This document shows, in pieces, positions 10,349 to 18,468 of a stretch of DNA of 64,000 nucleotides. The stretch lies in assembly GCF_014642855.1 (NCBI RefSeq), contig NZ_BMJB01000001.1, positions 434,001 through 498,000 of the forward strand, given 5' to 3'. A program made the translations under genes and the position numbers. The notes under the pieces are model-generated. The model ran no database searches, was not told the DNA's origin, and saw nothing but the letters and a program-made list of their open reading frames with translations. The stretch is from Edaphobacter acidisoli (GTDB lineage Bacteria; Acidobacteriota; Terriglobia; Terriglobales; Acidobacteriaceae). How positions within the stretch are numbered: position 1 is the stretch's first letter; every line of letters begins with the position of its first letter.

Positions 10349-10380
10349 AACGGCGGCGAGGAGAAATCCTCGCCGCCGTT
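10349..10380. terminator. Bidirectional hairpin terminator between receptor and anti-sigma genes
   Basis: Perfect 14-bp stem (AACGGCGGCGAGGA paired with its complement at 10367-10380) around a GAAA tetraloop. A-rich sequence lies on the left flank and CTTATTT on the right, so it can serve both convergent genes. Confidence 0.85.
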
Positions 10381-10410
10381 CTTATTTAACACGGTGATTG
10401 AGAACCGGAG

Positions 10411-11295
10411 CTAATCGCCGACCATGATGATCGGCAGCGTAGGCTTCGTCGCACCACCCGCAACCTCCACCGTCACGCCAAACGCCTTCGCGTCCACGCC
10501 CTTCGGCAGCGGCGGCAGAATCACACTGGCATTGCCTTCCGCGTCCGGATGAAACATCCCCGCCGGAATCGGTGCCTGCCCATTCGCAGGAATCAGCCAA
10601 AGTTCGTAGGTCCACTCCGACGTCAGCGGTCGCAGGTTGTTTGCCACAAACACCAGCGCGCCCTTGCTCGCAACATACGTTGCCCGTCCCTGCGGCTGCG
10701 GCTTCGCCTGCGGAGCCGTATTCAGCACCACGCGCTTCGCCCCAGGGTCCGTCAGCGTAGCCATCAATTGCCTCGCCGAGGCGACCTCCGGCAGCACCTG
10801 GTTCATCGTGCTCGACTGCGTCGCCACAATCCTCTGCAACGCATCCCGCTGCTGATACAGATTCCCAGCCGTAAACGCCAGCGCCGCCGCCGCCGCCCAG
10901 CCCAACCACGCCAGCGCCCGCCCGCCATGCCGCTGCGGAGCCTCGTCCTCTGCCAGATACGCGCCACTGCCCAGCCCGCGCCCATACGACGAAAGCGGCG
11001 GAGCCTCAACCGGCCGAGCCTCCGCATGAACAGGCGCAGCCGCAGTCTCCATCGAAACCACCTTCTTCTCCCGCGCCACCTGTTTCAACAGCCGCTCGCG
11101 AGCCTCAGCCGAAGGCGAATGCAAATCCACCGTATGCGCCGCCGCCGCAAGATCGCCCTGCACTGCGGCCAACTCCTGCCTGCACTCCGCGCATTGCTCC
11201 ACATGCGCTTGAATCTCAGCCGCATCGCTTGCCGGCAGCAACTGCATCGCAAACAACGCCAGATCGTCCGTATCGTAGTGTCTCGTCGCGTTCAT
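10411..11295 (-). CDS. Zinc-finger anti-sigma factor, RskA-like
   Basis: A 294-residue single-pass membrane protein. The N-terminus carries the zinc-binding anti-sigma motif H31-x3-C35-x2-C38. One transmembrane helix follows at about residues 127-146 (LAWLGWAAAAALAFTAG), then a periplasmic RskA-type domain (YELWLIPANGQAPIPAG). It should hold the co-transcribed ECF sigma factor inactive at the membrane until regulated proteolysis. Its ATG overlaps the sigma gene stop (ATGA at 11292-11295), so the two are translationally coupled. Confidence 0.88.
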   Translation of the reverse strand: MNATRHYDTDDLALFAMQLLPASDAAEIQAHVEQCAECRQELAAVQGDLAAAAHTVDLHSPSAEARERLLKQVAREKKVVSMETAAAPVHAEARPVEAPPLSSYGRGLGSGAYLAEDEAPQRHGGRALAWLGWAAAAALAFTAGNLYQQRDALQRIVATQSSTMNQVLPEVASARQLMATLTDPGAKRVVLNTAPQAKPQPQGRATYVASKGALVFVANNLRPLTSEWTYELWLIPANGQAPIPAGMFHPDAEGNASVILPPLPKGVDAKAFGVTVEVAGGATKPTLPIIMVGD

Positions 11296-11858
11296 GCCGT
11301 CATCGCCTTTCTCAGCGACGCGAGCCCGCTGCGTATCCTGGTCTTCACCGTGCCCAGCGGATCGCCAGTCATCTCCGCGATCTCCGTGTGGGTCAGCCCG
11401 TCAAAGAACGCCATCTCCAAAGTCTTCCGCTGCTCCAGTGGCAGACGAACCATCACGCTGCGTGCCCTCTCCACCATGCTGTTTCGTTCAGCCTCATCGG
11501 CCAGGTTGTAGTTCGAAGCCAGCGCAATCGCTTCCACCTGGTCCATCGGCCGCTTGCGTCTCAACGCGTCGATCGACCGGTTCCTCGCAACAACAGCAAG
11601 CCAGCCGCCCATGCTGCCTCTCGCCGCCTCAAACCCCGTCGGATTGCGCCAGACCTGCATGAACACTTCCTGCAAAACGTCTTCCGCAGCAGCAGGATCT
11701 CTCAGCACGCGCAGCGCGACCGAATAGACCACCTTCGAATAGCGGTCATACAACACCGCCATTGCCTGCTCGTCTCCCTTCTGCACCCGCCCCAGCAGGG
11801 CAGCGTCAGTCTCCGACGACGGTGTTGAAGGGGCGACAAGTCCCATTGCTCTATCCAT
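11292..11858 (-). CDS. ECF-family RNA polymerase sigma factor (SigK-like)
   Basis: A sigma-70 family protein of about 188 residues. Region 2 is seen in DRYSKVVYSVALRVLRDPAA and DVLQEVFMQVWRNP. Region 4 is the helix-turn-helix LTHTEIAEMTGDPLGTVKTRI near the C-terminus. The start is uncertain: I use ATG 11858, but a TTG at 11879 and an ATG at 11846 are in frame. The immediately downstream, overlapping anti-sigma gene identifies its regulator. Sigma factors of this type often autoregulate, and the 155-bp gap to tlyA would hold the promoter, but I see no confident -35/-10 there. Confidence 0.9.
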   Translation of the reverse strand: MDRAMGLVAPSTPSSETDAALLGRVQKGDEQAMAVLYDRYSKVVYSVALRVLRDPAAAEDVLQEVFMQVWRNPTGFEAARGSMGGWLAVVARNRSIDALRRKRPMDQVEAIALASNYNLADEAERNSMVERARSVMVRLPLEQRKTLEMAFFDGLTHTEIAEMTGDPLGTVKTRIRSGLASLRKAMTA

Positions 11859-12034
11859 AAAACGTACCTGGGCCTTCAATAGATTGCTCAGCGTGAAAGT
11901 TTCAAGCGTCTGCCCGTGACAACGCGAGTCCGTTCAAATCATTACCCTAGTCACTTTACCTGAAAACACCGCAACGATTTTGTGCGAATTCACTCGCCAT
12001 CGCCCATGTACCCTAAAGATGAACGCAACGCGCC

Positions 12035-12790
12035 ATGAAGACCCGCCTCGACAAACTCCTCGTTGACCACGGCCACGCCGCCTCACGCGAACGCGCCCAG
12101 GCGCTCATCCTTGCAGGCCGTGTCCTCGTCAACGAGCAGCGCGTCGACAAGCCCGGCGCACCCATCCCCGCCGACGCCACCATCCGCCTCCTCGGCTCCG
12201 ATCTCAAATACGTCAGCCGCGGCGGCCTCAAGCTCGAACGCGCCCTCGAACACTGGAGCATCGCACTCACCGGCCTCAACTGCCTCGACATCGGCGCATC
12301 CACCGGAGGCTTCACCGACTGCATGCTCCAGTCCGGCGCAGCCACAGTCCTCGCCATCGACACCGGCTACGGCCAGATCGCCGAAAAGCTCCGCACCGAC
12401 CCGCGCGTCACCCTGCGCGAACGCACCAACGCACGCCTGCTCGCGCCCGAAGAGCTCGTCTCCACATCGACGCCCGCCTTCTTCGCAATGGACGTCTCCT
12501 TCATCTCCGTCACACTCGTGCTGCCGCCCGTCATTGCCGCGCTCAGCACGCCCCAAGCCCGCTGGCAAGGCAAAGCCGTCATCCTCATCAAGCCACAGTT
12601 CGAAGCCGGCCGCGGCAACGTCGGCAAAGGCGGCATCGTCCGCGACCCCGAGGCCCGCAAACAGGCCATCGAGCGCGTCACCACCTGCGTCACCGAACAA
12701 GGCGGCACCGGGATCGAAGTCATCGACTCGCCCATCCTCGGCATGGAAGGCAACCACGAATACCTCCTCCACACCCTCTTCCGCAACTGA
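12035..12790 (+). CDS. tlyA: TlyA-family 2'-O-methyltransferase / S4-domain protein
   Basis: A 251-residue protein with an N-terminal S4 RNA-binding domain (RLDKLLVDHGHAASRERAQA at residues 3-22, LKYVSRGGLKLERAL near 62) and a Rossmann methyltransferase domain with the SAM motif DIGASTGGFTDC near residue 89. Further FtsJ-like motifs are AIDTGYGQ, FFAMDVSFIS and LIKPQFEAGRG. Characterised TlyA proteins methylate cytidine 2'-OH positions in 16S and/or 23S rRNA. The older haemolysin name is not implied as a function here. The gene stands alone on the plus strand, divergent from the sigma factor. Confidence 0.93.
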   Translation: MKTRLDKLLVDHGHAASRERAQALILAGRVLVNEQRVDKPGAPIPADATIRLLGSDLKYVSRGGLKLERALEHWSIALTGLNCLDIGASTGGFTDCMLQSGAATVLAIDTGYGQIAEKLRTDPRVTLRERTNARLLAPEELVSTSTPAFFAMDVSFISVTLVLPPVIAALSTPQARWQGKAVILIKPQFEAGRGNVGKGGIVRDPEARKQAIERVTTCVTEQGGTGIEVIDSPILGMEGNHEYLLHTLFRN

Positions 12791-12836
12791 AGGTACGCAC
12801 TTTTTGCATTTCCATTCCGCAGCGTAGCCGAGTGCC

Positions 12837-12860
12837 CCAGGTCTCGACTCTGAGACCTGG
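12837..12860. repeat. Intergenic perfect hairpin
   Basis: A 9-bp perfect stem (CCAGGTCTC with GAGACCTGG) around GACTCT, preceded by the sequence AGTGCC. There is no T-run on either side, so it is not a typical intrinsic terminator. It lies in the 132-bp gap after tlyA and resembles a REP-type palindrome. Confidence 0.5.
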
Positions 12861-12922
12861 ACCATTCGCGCGAACCATTTTCCATCTGTACATCCACCCA
12901 GCCCATCCACTAAGAAACAACC

Positions 12923-14146
12923 ATGTCCCGTAGCCAGACCTTCCGCATCGCCGTCCGCAAATATCCTCCCTTCGAAGAAACCATCCGCCAGCAATGGCAA
13001 CACTTCGAATCCGAAGCCCACACCGGACTCACCCTCGACCTCGTCCCACTCGATCTCCACCCACTAGAAGACGCCCTCTTCACTTCAAAAGGCATGGCCA
13101 CAGGTGCATGGGACGTAGCCTTCATCGCCACCGACTGGATCGCCTCGATGCATGAGCAGCAATGTGCCGTCGATCTCGCCCCGCTCCTCAAAGCAAACCC
13201 GCCCGCAGACTACCCCGAAGGCTGGGCCGACTCTCTCCTTCGCCTGCAACGCATCGGCCCTGCCATTCTTGGCGTCCCCTTCCACGATGGCCCCGAGTGC
13301 CTCATCTACCGCAAAGACATCTTCGAAGACACAGCCACACAATCCCGCTATCTCAAACAGTTCGGCGAACCACTCGCACCGCCAAAGACGTGGGCCGAAT
13401 TCCACCGCATCGCCCGCTTCCTTCACGCGCCGGAAAAGGACCTCTACGGCACCGTCTTCGCCGCATATCCCGACGGCCACAACACCGTCTACGACTTCCT
13501 CCTGCAGCTCTGGACACGCGGCGGCGAACTCATCGACGCCAACGGAAACATCCAATTCCACACACCGGCAGCCGAAGCCGCTCTCACCTTTTATCGAGAG
13601 ATCATCGCAGACCACCACGCCGTCCATCCCGCATGCCGGAACCTCGACTCAGTAAAAGCTGGTCTCGCCTTCAGCGCAGGCAACGTCGCCATGATGATCA
13701 ACTGGTTCGGCTTCGCCACCATGGCTCACACCTCATCCGACTCAGCCGTGCGCGGCCTCGTCGACATCGCCCCCATCCCATCCGCAGAGCAGGGAAGCAC
13801 CGTCTCGCTCAATGTCTACTGGATACTCTCCATCGCCACCGGCTCACCGCACCAGCAGATCGCATGGCAGTTCCTCCGCCACAACCTCACCCCGGCGATG
13901 GACAAACTCACCACCACCCTCGGAGCCATCGGCTGCCGCAAATCCACCTGGCGCGACCCCGAGGTCAACCGCGCCATCCCCTTCTATCACCGCATCGAGC
14001 AACTTCATGCCAACGCCCACGAGATCCCCCAACGCTCCGACTGGCCCCGCGTCGCCTCCATCATCGACCACCTCGTCACCCAGGCCGCCACCACCTCTGA
14101 ACCAATCCCAGCCATCCTTGCCTCTGCTGGCCTATCATTCAATTAA
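12923..14146 (+). CDS. Family 1 solute-binding-type protein without an export signal
   Basis: A 407-residue protein with the two-lobed periplasmic-binding fold of sugar ABC transporters: GAWDVAFIATDWIA near residue 65, a hinge with PFHDGPECLIYRKDIFED near 120, TWAEFHRIARFL near 155, and AALTFYREIIADHHA then FSAGNVAMMINW near 220-255. The N-terminus (MSRSQTFRIAVRKYPPFEET) goes straight into the first beta-strand, so there is no signal peptide or lipobox. No ABC permease or ATPase gene is near. A second signal-less relative lies at 53466 beside a CoA-transferase. It may bind a small molecule in the cytoplasm or have lost export. Ligand unknown. Confidence 0.75.
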   Translation: MSRSQTFRIAVRKYPPFEETIRQQWQHFESEAHTGLTLDLVPLDLHPLEDALFTSKGMATGAWDVAFIATDWIASMHEQQCAVDLAPLLKANPPADYPEGWADSLLRLQRIGPAILGVPFHDGPECLIYRKDIFEDTATQSRYLKQFGEPLAPPKTWAEFHRIARFLHAPEKDLYGTVFAAYPDGHNTVYDFLLQLWTRGGELIDANGNIQFHTPAAEAALTFYREIIADHHAVHPACRNLDSVKAGLAFSAGNVAMMINWFGFATMAHTSSDSAVRGLVDIAPIPSAEQGSTVSLNVYWILSIATGSPHQQIAWQFLRHNLTPAMDKLTTTLGAIGCRKSTWRDPEVNRAIPFYHRIEQLHANAHEIPQRSDWPRVASIIDHLVTQAATTSEPIPAILASAGLSFN

Positions 14147-14237
14147 ATACTTTATAATCTGTATTTTATTAGGATAACAGCAAGTTATACTTGCAGTTAT
14201 CATCTTTCCGCACAGCGGGCGAGGCTTTTCTCCACCA

Positions 14238-14418
14238 TAAAACCTGTCAAGCCCTCAAACCCTCTAACCAAAGCCAAATCAACTACATCCACTTGGCGGT
14301 TTAGTTTTTCAAAGTTGCTACACTTAAATAAAGAGGCAGAAAAGCCCCAGGGCAAAGTACCCCCTCCATTACCCATTTAAAATCAATACTTTAGTACTTA
14401 AGTACGGGGAGGGGGTAC
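14238..14418 (-). repeat. Dispersed intergenic repeat, copy A
   Basis: Read on the minus strand, the element starts right after the stop of the permease gene with GGTACCCCCTCCCC, then the 12-bp palindrome GTACTTAAGTAC. Next come TAAAGT, an A/T-rich spacer, GGAGGGGGTACTTTGCCC, TGGGGCTTTT and AAACTAAACCGCCA. It ends in GGGCTTGACAGGTTTT. The outer CCCCCTCC and GGAGGGGG arms are complementary and could form a long hairpin enclosing the palindrome. Copy B at 33641 aligns along its whole length. The rest of the 14147-14237 gap is A/T-rich with no gene. Confidence 0.75.
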
Positions 14419-15675
14419 CTACTCATGCCGCAGTGCCTCCACCGGGTCCATCCGCGCCGCCCGCAGCGCCGGCAGGAAACCCGAGACGATCCCCACCGTC
14501 GCCAGAATCACGAACGACGCCAGCATAATCCCCGGCGAAGCCCGCAGAAAGATGTCACCCTGGTGGTTGGCCGTCTTGTAGATGTCCGAGTACAGAGGCA
14601 TCGGCGGCACCATGTACGAGATCGCAACCGCCATCACCATCCCAATGGCGCCGGCGAGGAAGGTCAGCGTCAGGCTCTCCAGCAGAAACTGGAACAGGAT
14701 ATCCCGAGGCCGCGCCCCGATCGACTTCAGCAACCCGATCTCCCGCGTCCGCTCCGTCACCGAAACCAGCATGATGTTCATCACACCCACGCCACCTACG
14801 CCAAGCGTCATCGCCCCGATAATCCCGAGGATGACCTCCAGCGCCACAGAAAACTGCATGATCTGCTTCGAGTCCTCAACCGTGTCCCACGCCGGAACCG
14901 CTTTGTCATCCTTCGGATTGAAGTGGTGCCGCCCAGCCAGCACCGCTCGAACCGCAGCCAGAGCCTTGATGTGCATATCGCCCGAAAGCGGCTGAAACAC
15001 AATGCTGTTCGGATCCCGCTCGTTTTCGAGCACCCGAATCATATCGAACGGAATGAAGGCATTCTCGTTGTCAGGCCCATTATTCGAGGAGTCCTGAATC
15101 TTGTCCTTCAAGACGCCGATGACATCGAACAGATGCCCTTCGATCTCAACGGACTGGCCCACCGGCGGAAAGCCGTTGAATATCTTCTGTGCCGCATGAG
15201 CGCCAAAGATTACCACCTGTTTGTGGTCGGTAAAGTCGGAGGGTTGAAAGTACCGTCCCTGGTCGATGTAGAGTCGCCGCATCCCGCCATAGGGCAGATC
15301 TACCGCCTTAGTCGAGATATTAACGACCTTCGACCCATACTTGAAGCTGAAGCCGTCATCTGTTTCAGCGCTCACAGCCTTCAGAAAGGGAACATCATCC
15401 CGAATTGCATCGACGTCGCCATCAAGCAGCTTCACAGGTCTTCCCGAACGCTCGCCGCCAGCCTGCATGCTGGTCTGTCCGCCCCAGACCATGATGACGT
15501 TGTCGCCCAGTCCCATGAACCCGTTCATCACCTCAGTCCCGAGGCTCTTGCCATAACTAAGCAGCAGAACCACCGTCACCAGTCCCCAGGCGATGCCTAG
15601 CATCGTCAAACTCGACCGCAGCTTATTGCGAAGTAGCGACTGAATGCTTTGCCGGACGACCTCGATCAGGTTCAT
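14419..15675 (-). CDS. MacB/FtsX-type ABC transporter permease (second of pair)
   Basis: A 418-residue protein. The start is set at ATG 15675, two bases after the stop of the upstream permease, although an in-frame start at 15696 exists. Architecture is that of MacB permeases: one N-terminal transmembrane helix (MLGIAWGLVTVVLLLSYG), a large periplasmic domain (about residues 50-270), then three helices in an FtsX domain with the signature MNIMLVSVTERTREIGLLKS. Such permeases work in mechanotransmission-type export of peptides, lipoproteins or toxins, or in envelope stress, together with a separate or fused ATPase. No ATPase is encoded next to this pair. The C-terminus ends in the common PVEALRHE motif. 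Confidence 0.85.
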   Translation of the reverse strand: MNLIEVVRQSIQSLLRNKLRSSLTMLGIAWGLVTVVLLLSYGKSLGTEVMNGFMGLGDNVIMVWGGQTSMQAGGERSGRPVKLLDGDVDAIRDDVPFLKAVSAETDDGFSFKYGSKVVNISTKAVDLPYGGMRRLYIDQGRYFQPSDFTDHKQVVIFGAHAAQKIFNGFPPVGQSVEIEGHLFDVIGVLKDKIQDSSNNGPDNENAFIPFDMIRVLENERDPNSIVFQPLSGDMHIKALAAVRAVLAGRHHFNPKDDKAVPAWDTVEDSKQIMQFSVALEVILGIIGAMTLGVGGVGVMNIMLVSVTERTREIGLLKSIGARPRDILFQFLLESLTLTFLAGAIGMVMAVAISYMVPPMPLYSDIYKTANHQGDIFLRASPGIMLASFVILATVGIVSGFLPALRAARMDPVEALRHE

Positions 15676-15677
15676 GG

Positions 15678-16934
15678 CTATTCCGTCCTCAGACACTCAA
15701 TGGGACTCAGGTTGGCAGCACGCAGTGCAGGATAAGTGCCTGCGAACAGAGTAATCACCGTGAGCGTAATTAGCGACGAGATAATCGCCACCGGAGAAAT
15801 TACCGGATGAGGCACAAAATCCGGCAGCGGAACCAGCCGCAGCAGCAGGCAAGCGCCCACACCGAGCACCAGACCAACTACTCCGCTGACCAGAGTAATG
15901 ATCGCCGACTCGACCAGGAACTGCCGCTTAATATCGACGGCCGTCGCGCCTAACGCCTTGCGCACGCCGATCTCTCGTGTCCGTTCCGTCACGGCAACCA
16001 GCATGATATTCATCACACCGATGCCGCCGAGCGCTAGCGTCAGCAGCGCCACGGCGCCAAAGAAGAGAGTCATTACATGGAAGATTCTGGCAGTAAATTT
16101 TGCGCCTTCCAGTGTGTCCCAAACCCAAAGCGCCTCCTTGTCGCCTGGGTCGTAGTGATGCCGCTCAGCGATGATCGCCTCGACTTGATCGAGCGCCTTC
16201 TCATGCAGATCAGGCGAGATCGGCTGAATGACGATATTGTTCACAAAGCCAGGTTCCACGCCAGGCCGTTCCGGAGGAGGGAAGTCGCGCGCCATCGCCG
16301 AATAAGGCGCGAACAGTTGCGTATTGTCCGGACCGCTGCCGTAGCTGCCATTCTGCTGCTTCTTCGCCAACACACCAATGACCGTGTACGGATAACCCTC
16401 AACCATCAGCGTCTGCCCAATCACAGGTTTGCCGGGAAAAAGCTGACGATTTGCATCGGACCCAAGCAGAATGACGCGCGCTCCGGTGTCCTCGTCCACC
16501 TGATTCATCAGCCGTCCCTGATCGACGGTGAGCGAACGGAACTTCTGGTAATCGGGCCAAACGCCCCGCACCGGCCTGTCCGCAGCGTTCCACGGACTTA
16601 CTTCACTGGCGCTGCGCCGGATCTCGGGACTCACGGTCTTGACCAGCGTAGCTCGCTGTTGAATAGCAATCGCATCGCCAATATTCAGCCGGATGTCGCG
16701 CCCCGCCGCATATCCGCCAGCCTGCATCCCTGTCTTCCCTCCGAACAGGATGGCAATATCGGTCCCGATCGTGCGCATATGATTCTGCTGATCGATATTG
16801 AAGCCAATACCCAGTCCAACCAGCAGGATCACTGAAGTGATGCCCCAGACGATGCCGAACATCGTAAGAAAGCTACGCAGCTTCGTGGACCATAATGCCG
16901 ACAGCGTCTGCTTGAAGATGTCGAGTAGGGGCAT
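15678..16934 (-). CDS. MacB/FtsX-type ABC transporter permease (first of pair)
   Basis: A 418-residue protein with the same layout as its downstream partner: an N-terminal helix (MFGIVWGITSVILLVGLGIG), a periplasmic MacB-PCD domain (about residues 50-280), and three C-terminal helices with MNIMLVAVTERTREIGVRKA. The two genes are 2 bp apart on the same strand and equal in length, so they probably arose by duplication and form a heterodimer. The ATPase must come from elsewhere, perhaps a shared or distant gene. The stretch from 16935 to the tRNA gene has no further ORF. Confidence 0.85.
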   Translation of the reverse strand: MPLLDIFKQTLSALWSTKLRSFLTMFGIVWGITSVILLVGLGIGFNIDQQNHMRTIGTDIAILFGGKTGMQAGGYAAGRDIRLNIGDAIAIQQRATLVKTVSPEIRRSASEVSPWNAADRPVRGVWPDYQKFRSLTVDQGRLMNQVDEDTGARVILLGSDANRQLFPGKPVIGQTLMVEGYPYTVIGVLAKKQQNGSYGSGPDNTQLFAPYSAMARDFPPPERPGVEPGFVNNIVIQPISPDLHEKALDQVEAIIAERHHYDPGDKEALWVWDTLEGAKFTARIFHVMTLFFGAVALLTLALGGIGVMNIMLVAVTERTREIGVRKALGATAVDIKRQFLVESAIITLVSGVVGLVLGVGACLLLRLVPLPDFVPHPVISPVAIISSLITLTVITLFAGTYPALRAANLSPIECLRTE

Positions 16935-17064
16935 AGGTCAGACAGTCCACAAAAATACTAGCAACCAGCGATAGATACGCGAGCACAAACAGGATAGTTC
17001 CATGAAAGAAAAGCCAGAGCGAATCGTTTACGATGAAGCAGGCGGAGGTTTCCAGCCACCCAGT

Positions 17065-17153
17065 GCCCGGATGGTGAAATCGGCAGACACAGCGGACTTA
17101 AAATCCGCAGACCTTAACCGGTCGTGGGGGTTCAAGTCCCCCTCCGGGCACCA
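17065..17153 (+). tRNA. tRNA-Leu (anticodon UAA)
   Basis: Complete cloverleaf. The acceptor stem is GCCCGGA with TCCGGGC. The D-arm is GGTGAAATCGGCAGACAC, the anticodon stem-loop GCGGA-CTTAAAA-TCCGC (anticodon TAA), a long variable arm follows as expected for Leu, and the T-arm is GGGGGTTCAAGTCCCCC. The 3' CCA is encoded (17151-17153). No integrase or attachment repeat is seen beside it. Confidence 0.96.
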
Positions 17154-17230
17154 GAGAAAGCACTGATATCTATCTGGTTACTGGATTATGCCCAGCGTTG
17201 AGTGTCGGTAAGCTTAGTCTCAATCTCGGA

Positions 17231-18262
17231 TTATTCTTTCTTCTTGCAGCCACATGATTCGCGGACAACCAGGGAGACAGGTAGAACTGTACGAACACTC
17301 GAAGAGACAAACTCACCTTTAATTCGTTGCAGCAGCAGGCGCGCCGACATCCGCCCAAGTTCAGGAGCAGGCTGACGCACAGCCGTTACCGGGGGGGTAA
17401 TCAAGGCGAAGAAATCCACATCATCGAACGCAGCCAGAGCAATATGCTTACCCATCTCAAGCTTCATCTCACGGAGAGCCTCGATCACCCAGATCGCAGC
17501 TGCGTTATTTGCTGCAAAGATAGCGTCGGGGCGGTTGCGCGAGGAAAATAACTCGGTCATGGCAGGCATGACATCGTCGCGGCCGGCAAGTCGCAGTGTT
17601 TTCGATATGGGAAGCTTCGCATGGCGCAGGCATTCTTCATATCCGAGAATCCGCTCTTTAATTGTGACCAGATGCGTGTTGGTAGCTACGCAGGCAATCT
17701 TTTTGTGCCCATGTCCAATCAAGTGTTCGACGGCCACTCGTGCACCTGCGCGGTTTTCGACACCTACTGAATCCGTCGCGGCAATCTCAATCGGACGGTC
17801 TATAGTCACGATCGGTGTAGTTCCTGCAGTCACCGTCTTCAGATATTTGTCTTTGCTATCGACAGGAACCAGAAGAATTCCATCTACTGGATGATGAATC
17901 ATCTGCTCTACCTGTGCAGCTTCGATTGACGGATCGTAATTCGAAGCTGCTAGCCAGACCAGATATCCGCTCTCCCGTGCGGTCTCCTGGACTGCATGAC
18001 TTACTACGGAGAAAAACGTATCTGCCAGGTCTGGAACAATCAGGCCGATCGATCTTGAGAGCTGACCGGTAAGCATACGTGCCGCGTGGTTGGGTCTATA
18101 GTCCAGTTGGCGAATAGCGGAGCGGACTCTTCGTGCGGTCTCTTCGGAAACATAAGGATGATCATTGATGGTGCGGGAGACGGTCATCGCGCCGACGCCG
18201 GCCAGCCGCGCGACGTCCTCGAGCGTGGCTCTCTTGTTCGTGGGCGATTTGCGCACATTCAC
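17231..18262 (-). CDS. LacI-family transcriptional regulator
   Basis: About 343 residues from the GTG at 18262. The longer frame to 18394 encodes an implausible hydrophobic leader, and the chosen start gives the usual family length. The N-terminus has the LacI helix-turn-helix ATLEDVARLAGVGAMTVSR followed by the hinge region YRPNHAARMLTGQLSRSIGL. The rest is a sugar-binding effector domain (GLIVPDLADTFFSVV, DGILLVPVDSKD, DAIFAANNAAAIWVIEAL) ending in a dimer-type C-terminus with SLVVRESCGC. It probably represses a carbohydrate gene, but it lies between a tRNA and a multicopper oxidase operon, so the target is not evident from context. Confidence 0.9.
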   Translation of the reverse strand: MNVRKSPTNKRATLEDVARLAGVGAMTVSRTINDHPYVSEETARRVRSAIRQLDYRPNHAARMLTGQLSRSIGLIVPDLADTFFSVVSHAVQETARESGYLVWLAASNYDPSIEAAQVEQMIHHPVDGILLVPVDSKDKYLKTVTAGTTPIVTIDRPIEIAATDSVGVENRAGARVAVEHLIGHGHKKIACVATNTHLVTIKERILGYEECLRHAKLPISKTLRLAGRDDVMPAMTELFSSRNRPDAIFAANNAAAIWVIEALREMKLEMGKHIALAAFDDVDFFALITPPVTAVRQPAPELGRMSARLLLQRIKGEFVSSSVRTVLPVSLVVRESCGCKKKE

Positions 18263-18468
18263 CTCACTGGTGTTCTGAGTGATAGGGATAACAGAAAATA
18301 CACACCAAGCAAACCCTAAAATATACTTGAAACTCATTCTTGACAAGCAATATTGCAGATGCCTAGAGTATTCTTTCTGTGGTATCGCAATCACAATATT
18401 TCGACTCTTGAGCTTCTGCGCAATCGAGTTTTTCGCAAGCGCCCGTACGCTCTAAACATTGTGAGCCC

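Noticed and set aside
12083-13060. A 325-codon minus-strand frame across tlyA
   Set aside because: It is antisense to the S4 and methyltransferase motifs of tlyA, and its composition is that of a codon shadow.
14238-14418. Open frame of about 58 codons within repeat copy A
   Set aside because: In copy B the same frame is stopped after 18 codons and the surrounding differences do not look like synonymous changes, so coding is not supported.
14147-14420. A/T-rich stretch considered as a replication origin because of the nearby skew change
   Set aside because: I see no cluster of TTATCCACA-type boxes and no dnaA, dnaN, gyrB, rpmH or parAB genes. Most of the stretch is repeat copy A.
17065-17153. 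tRNA-Leu as an integration site of a mobile element
   Set aside because: No integrase, no duplicated tRNA 3' end and no phage or transfer genes are seen on either side.
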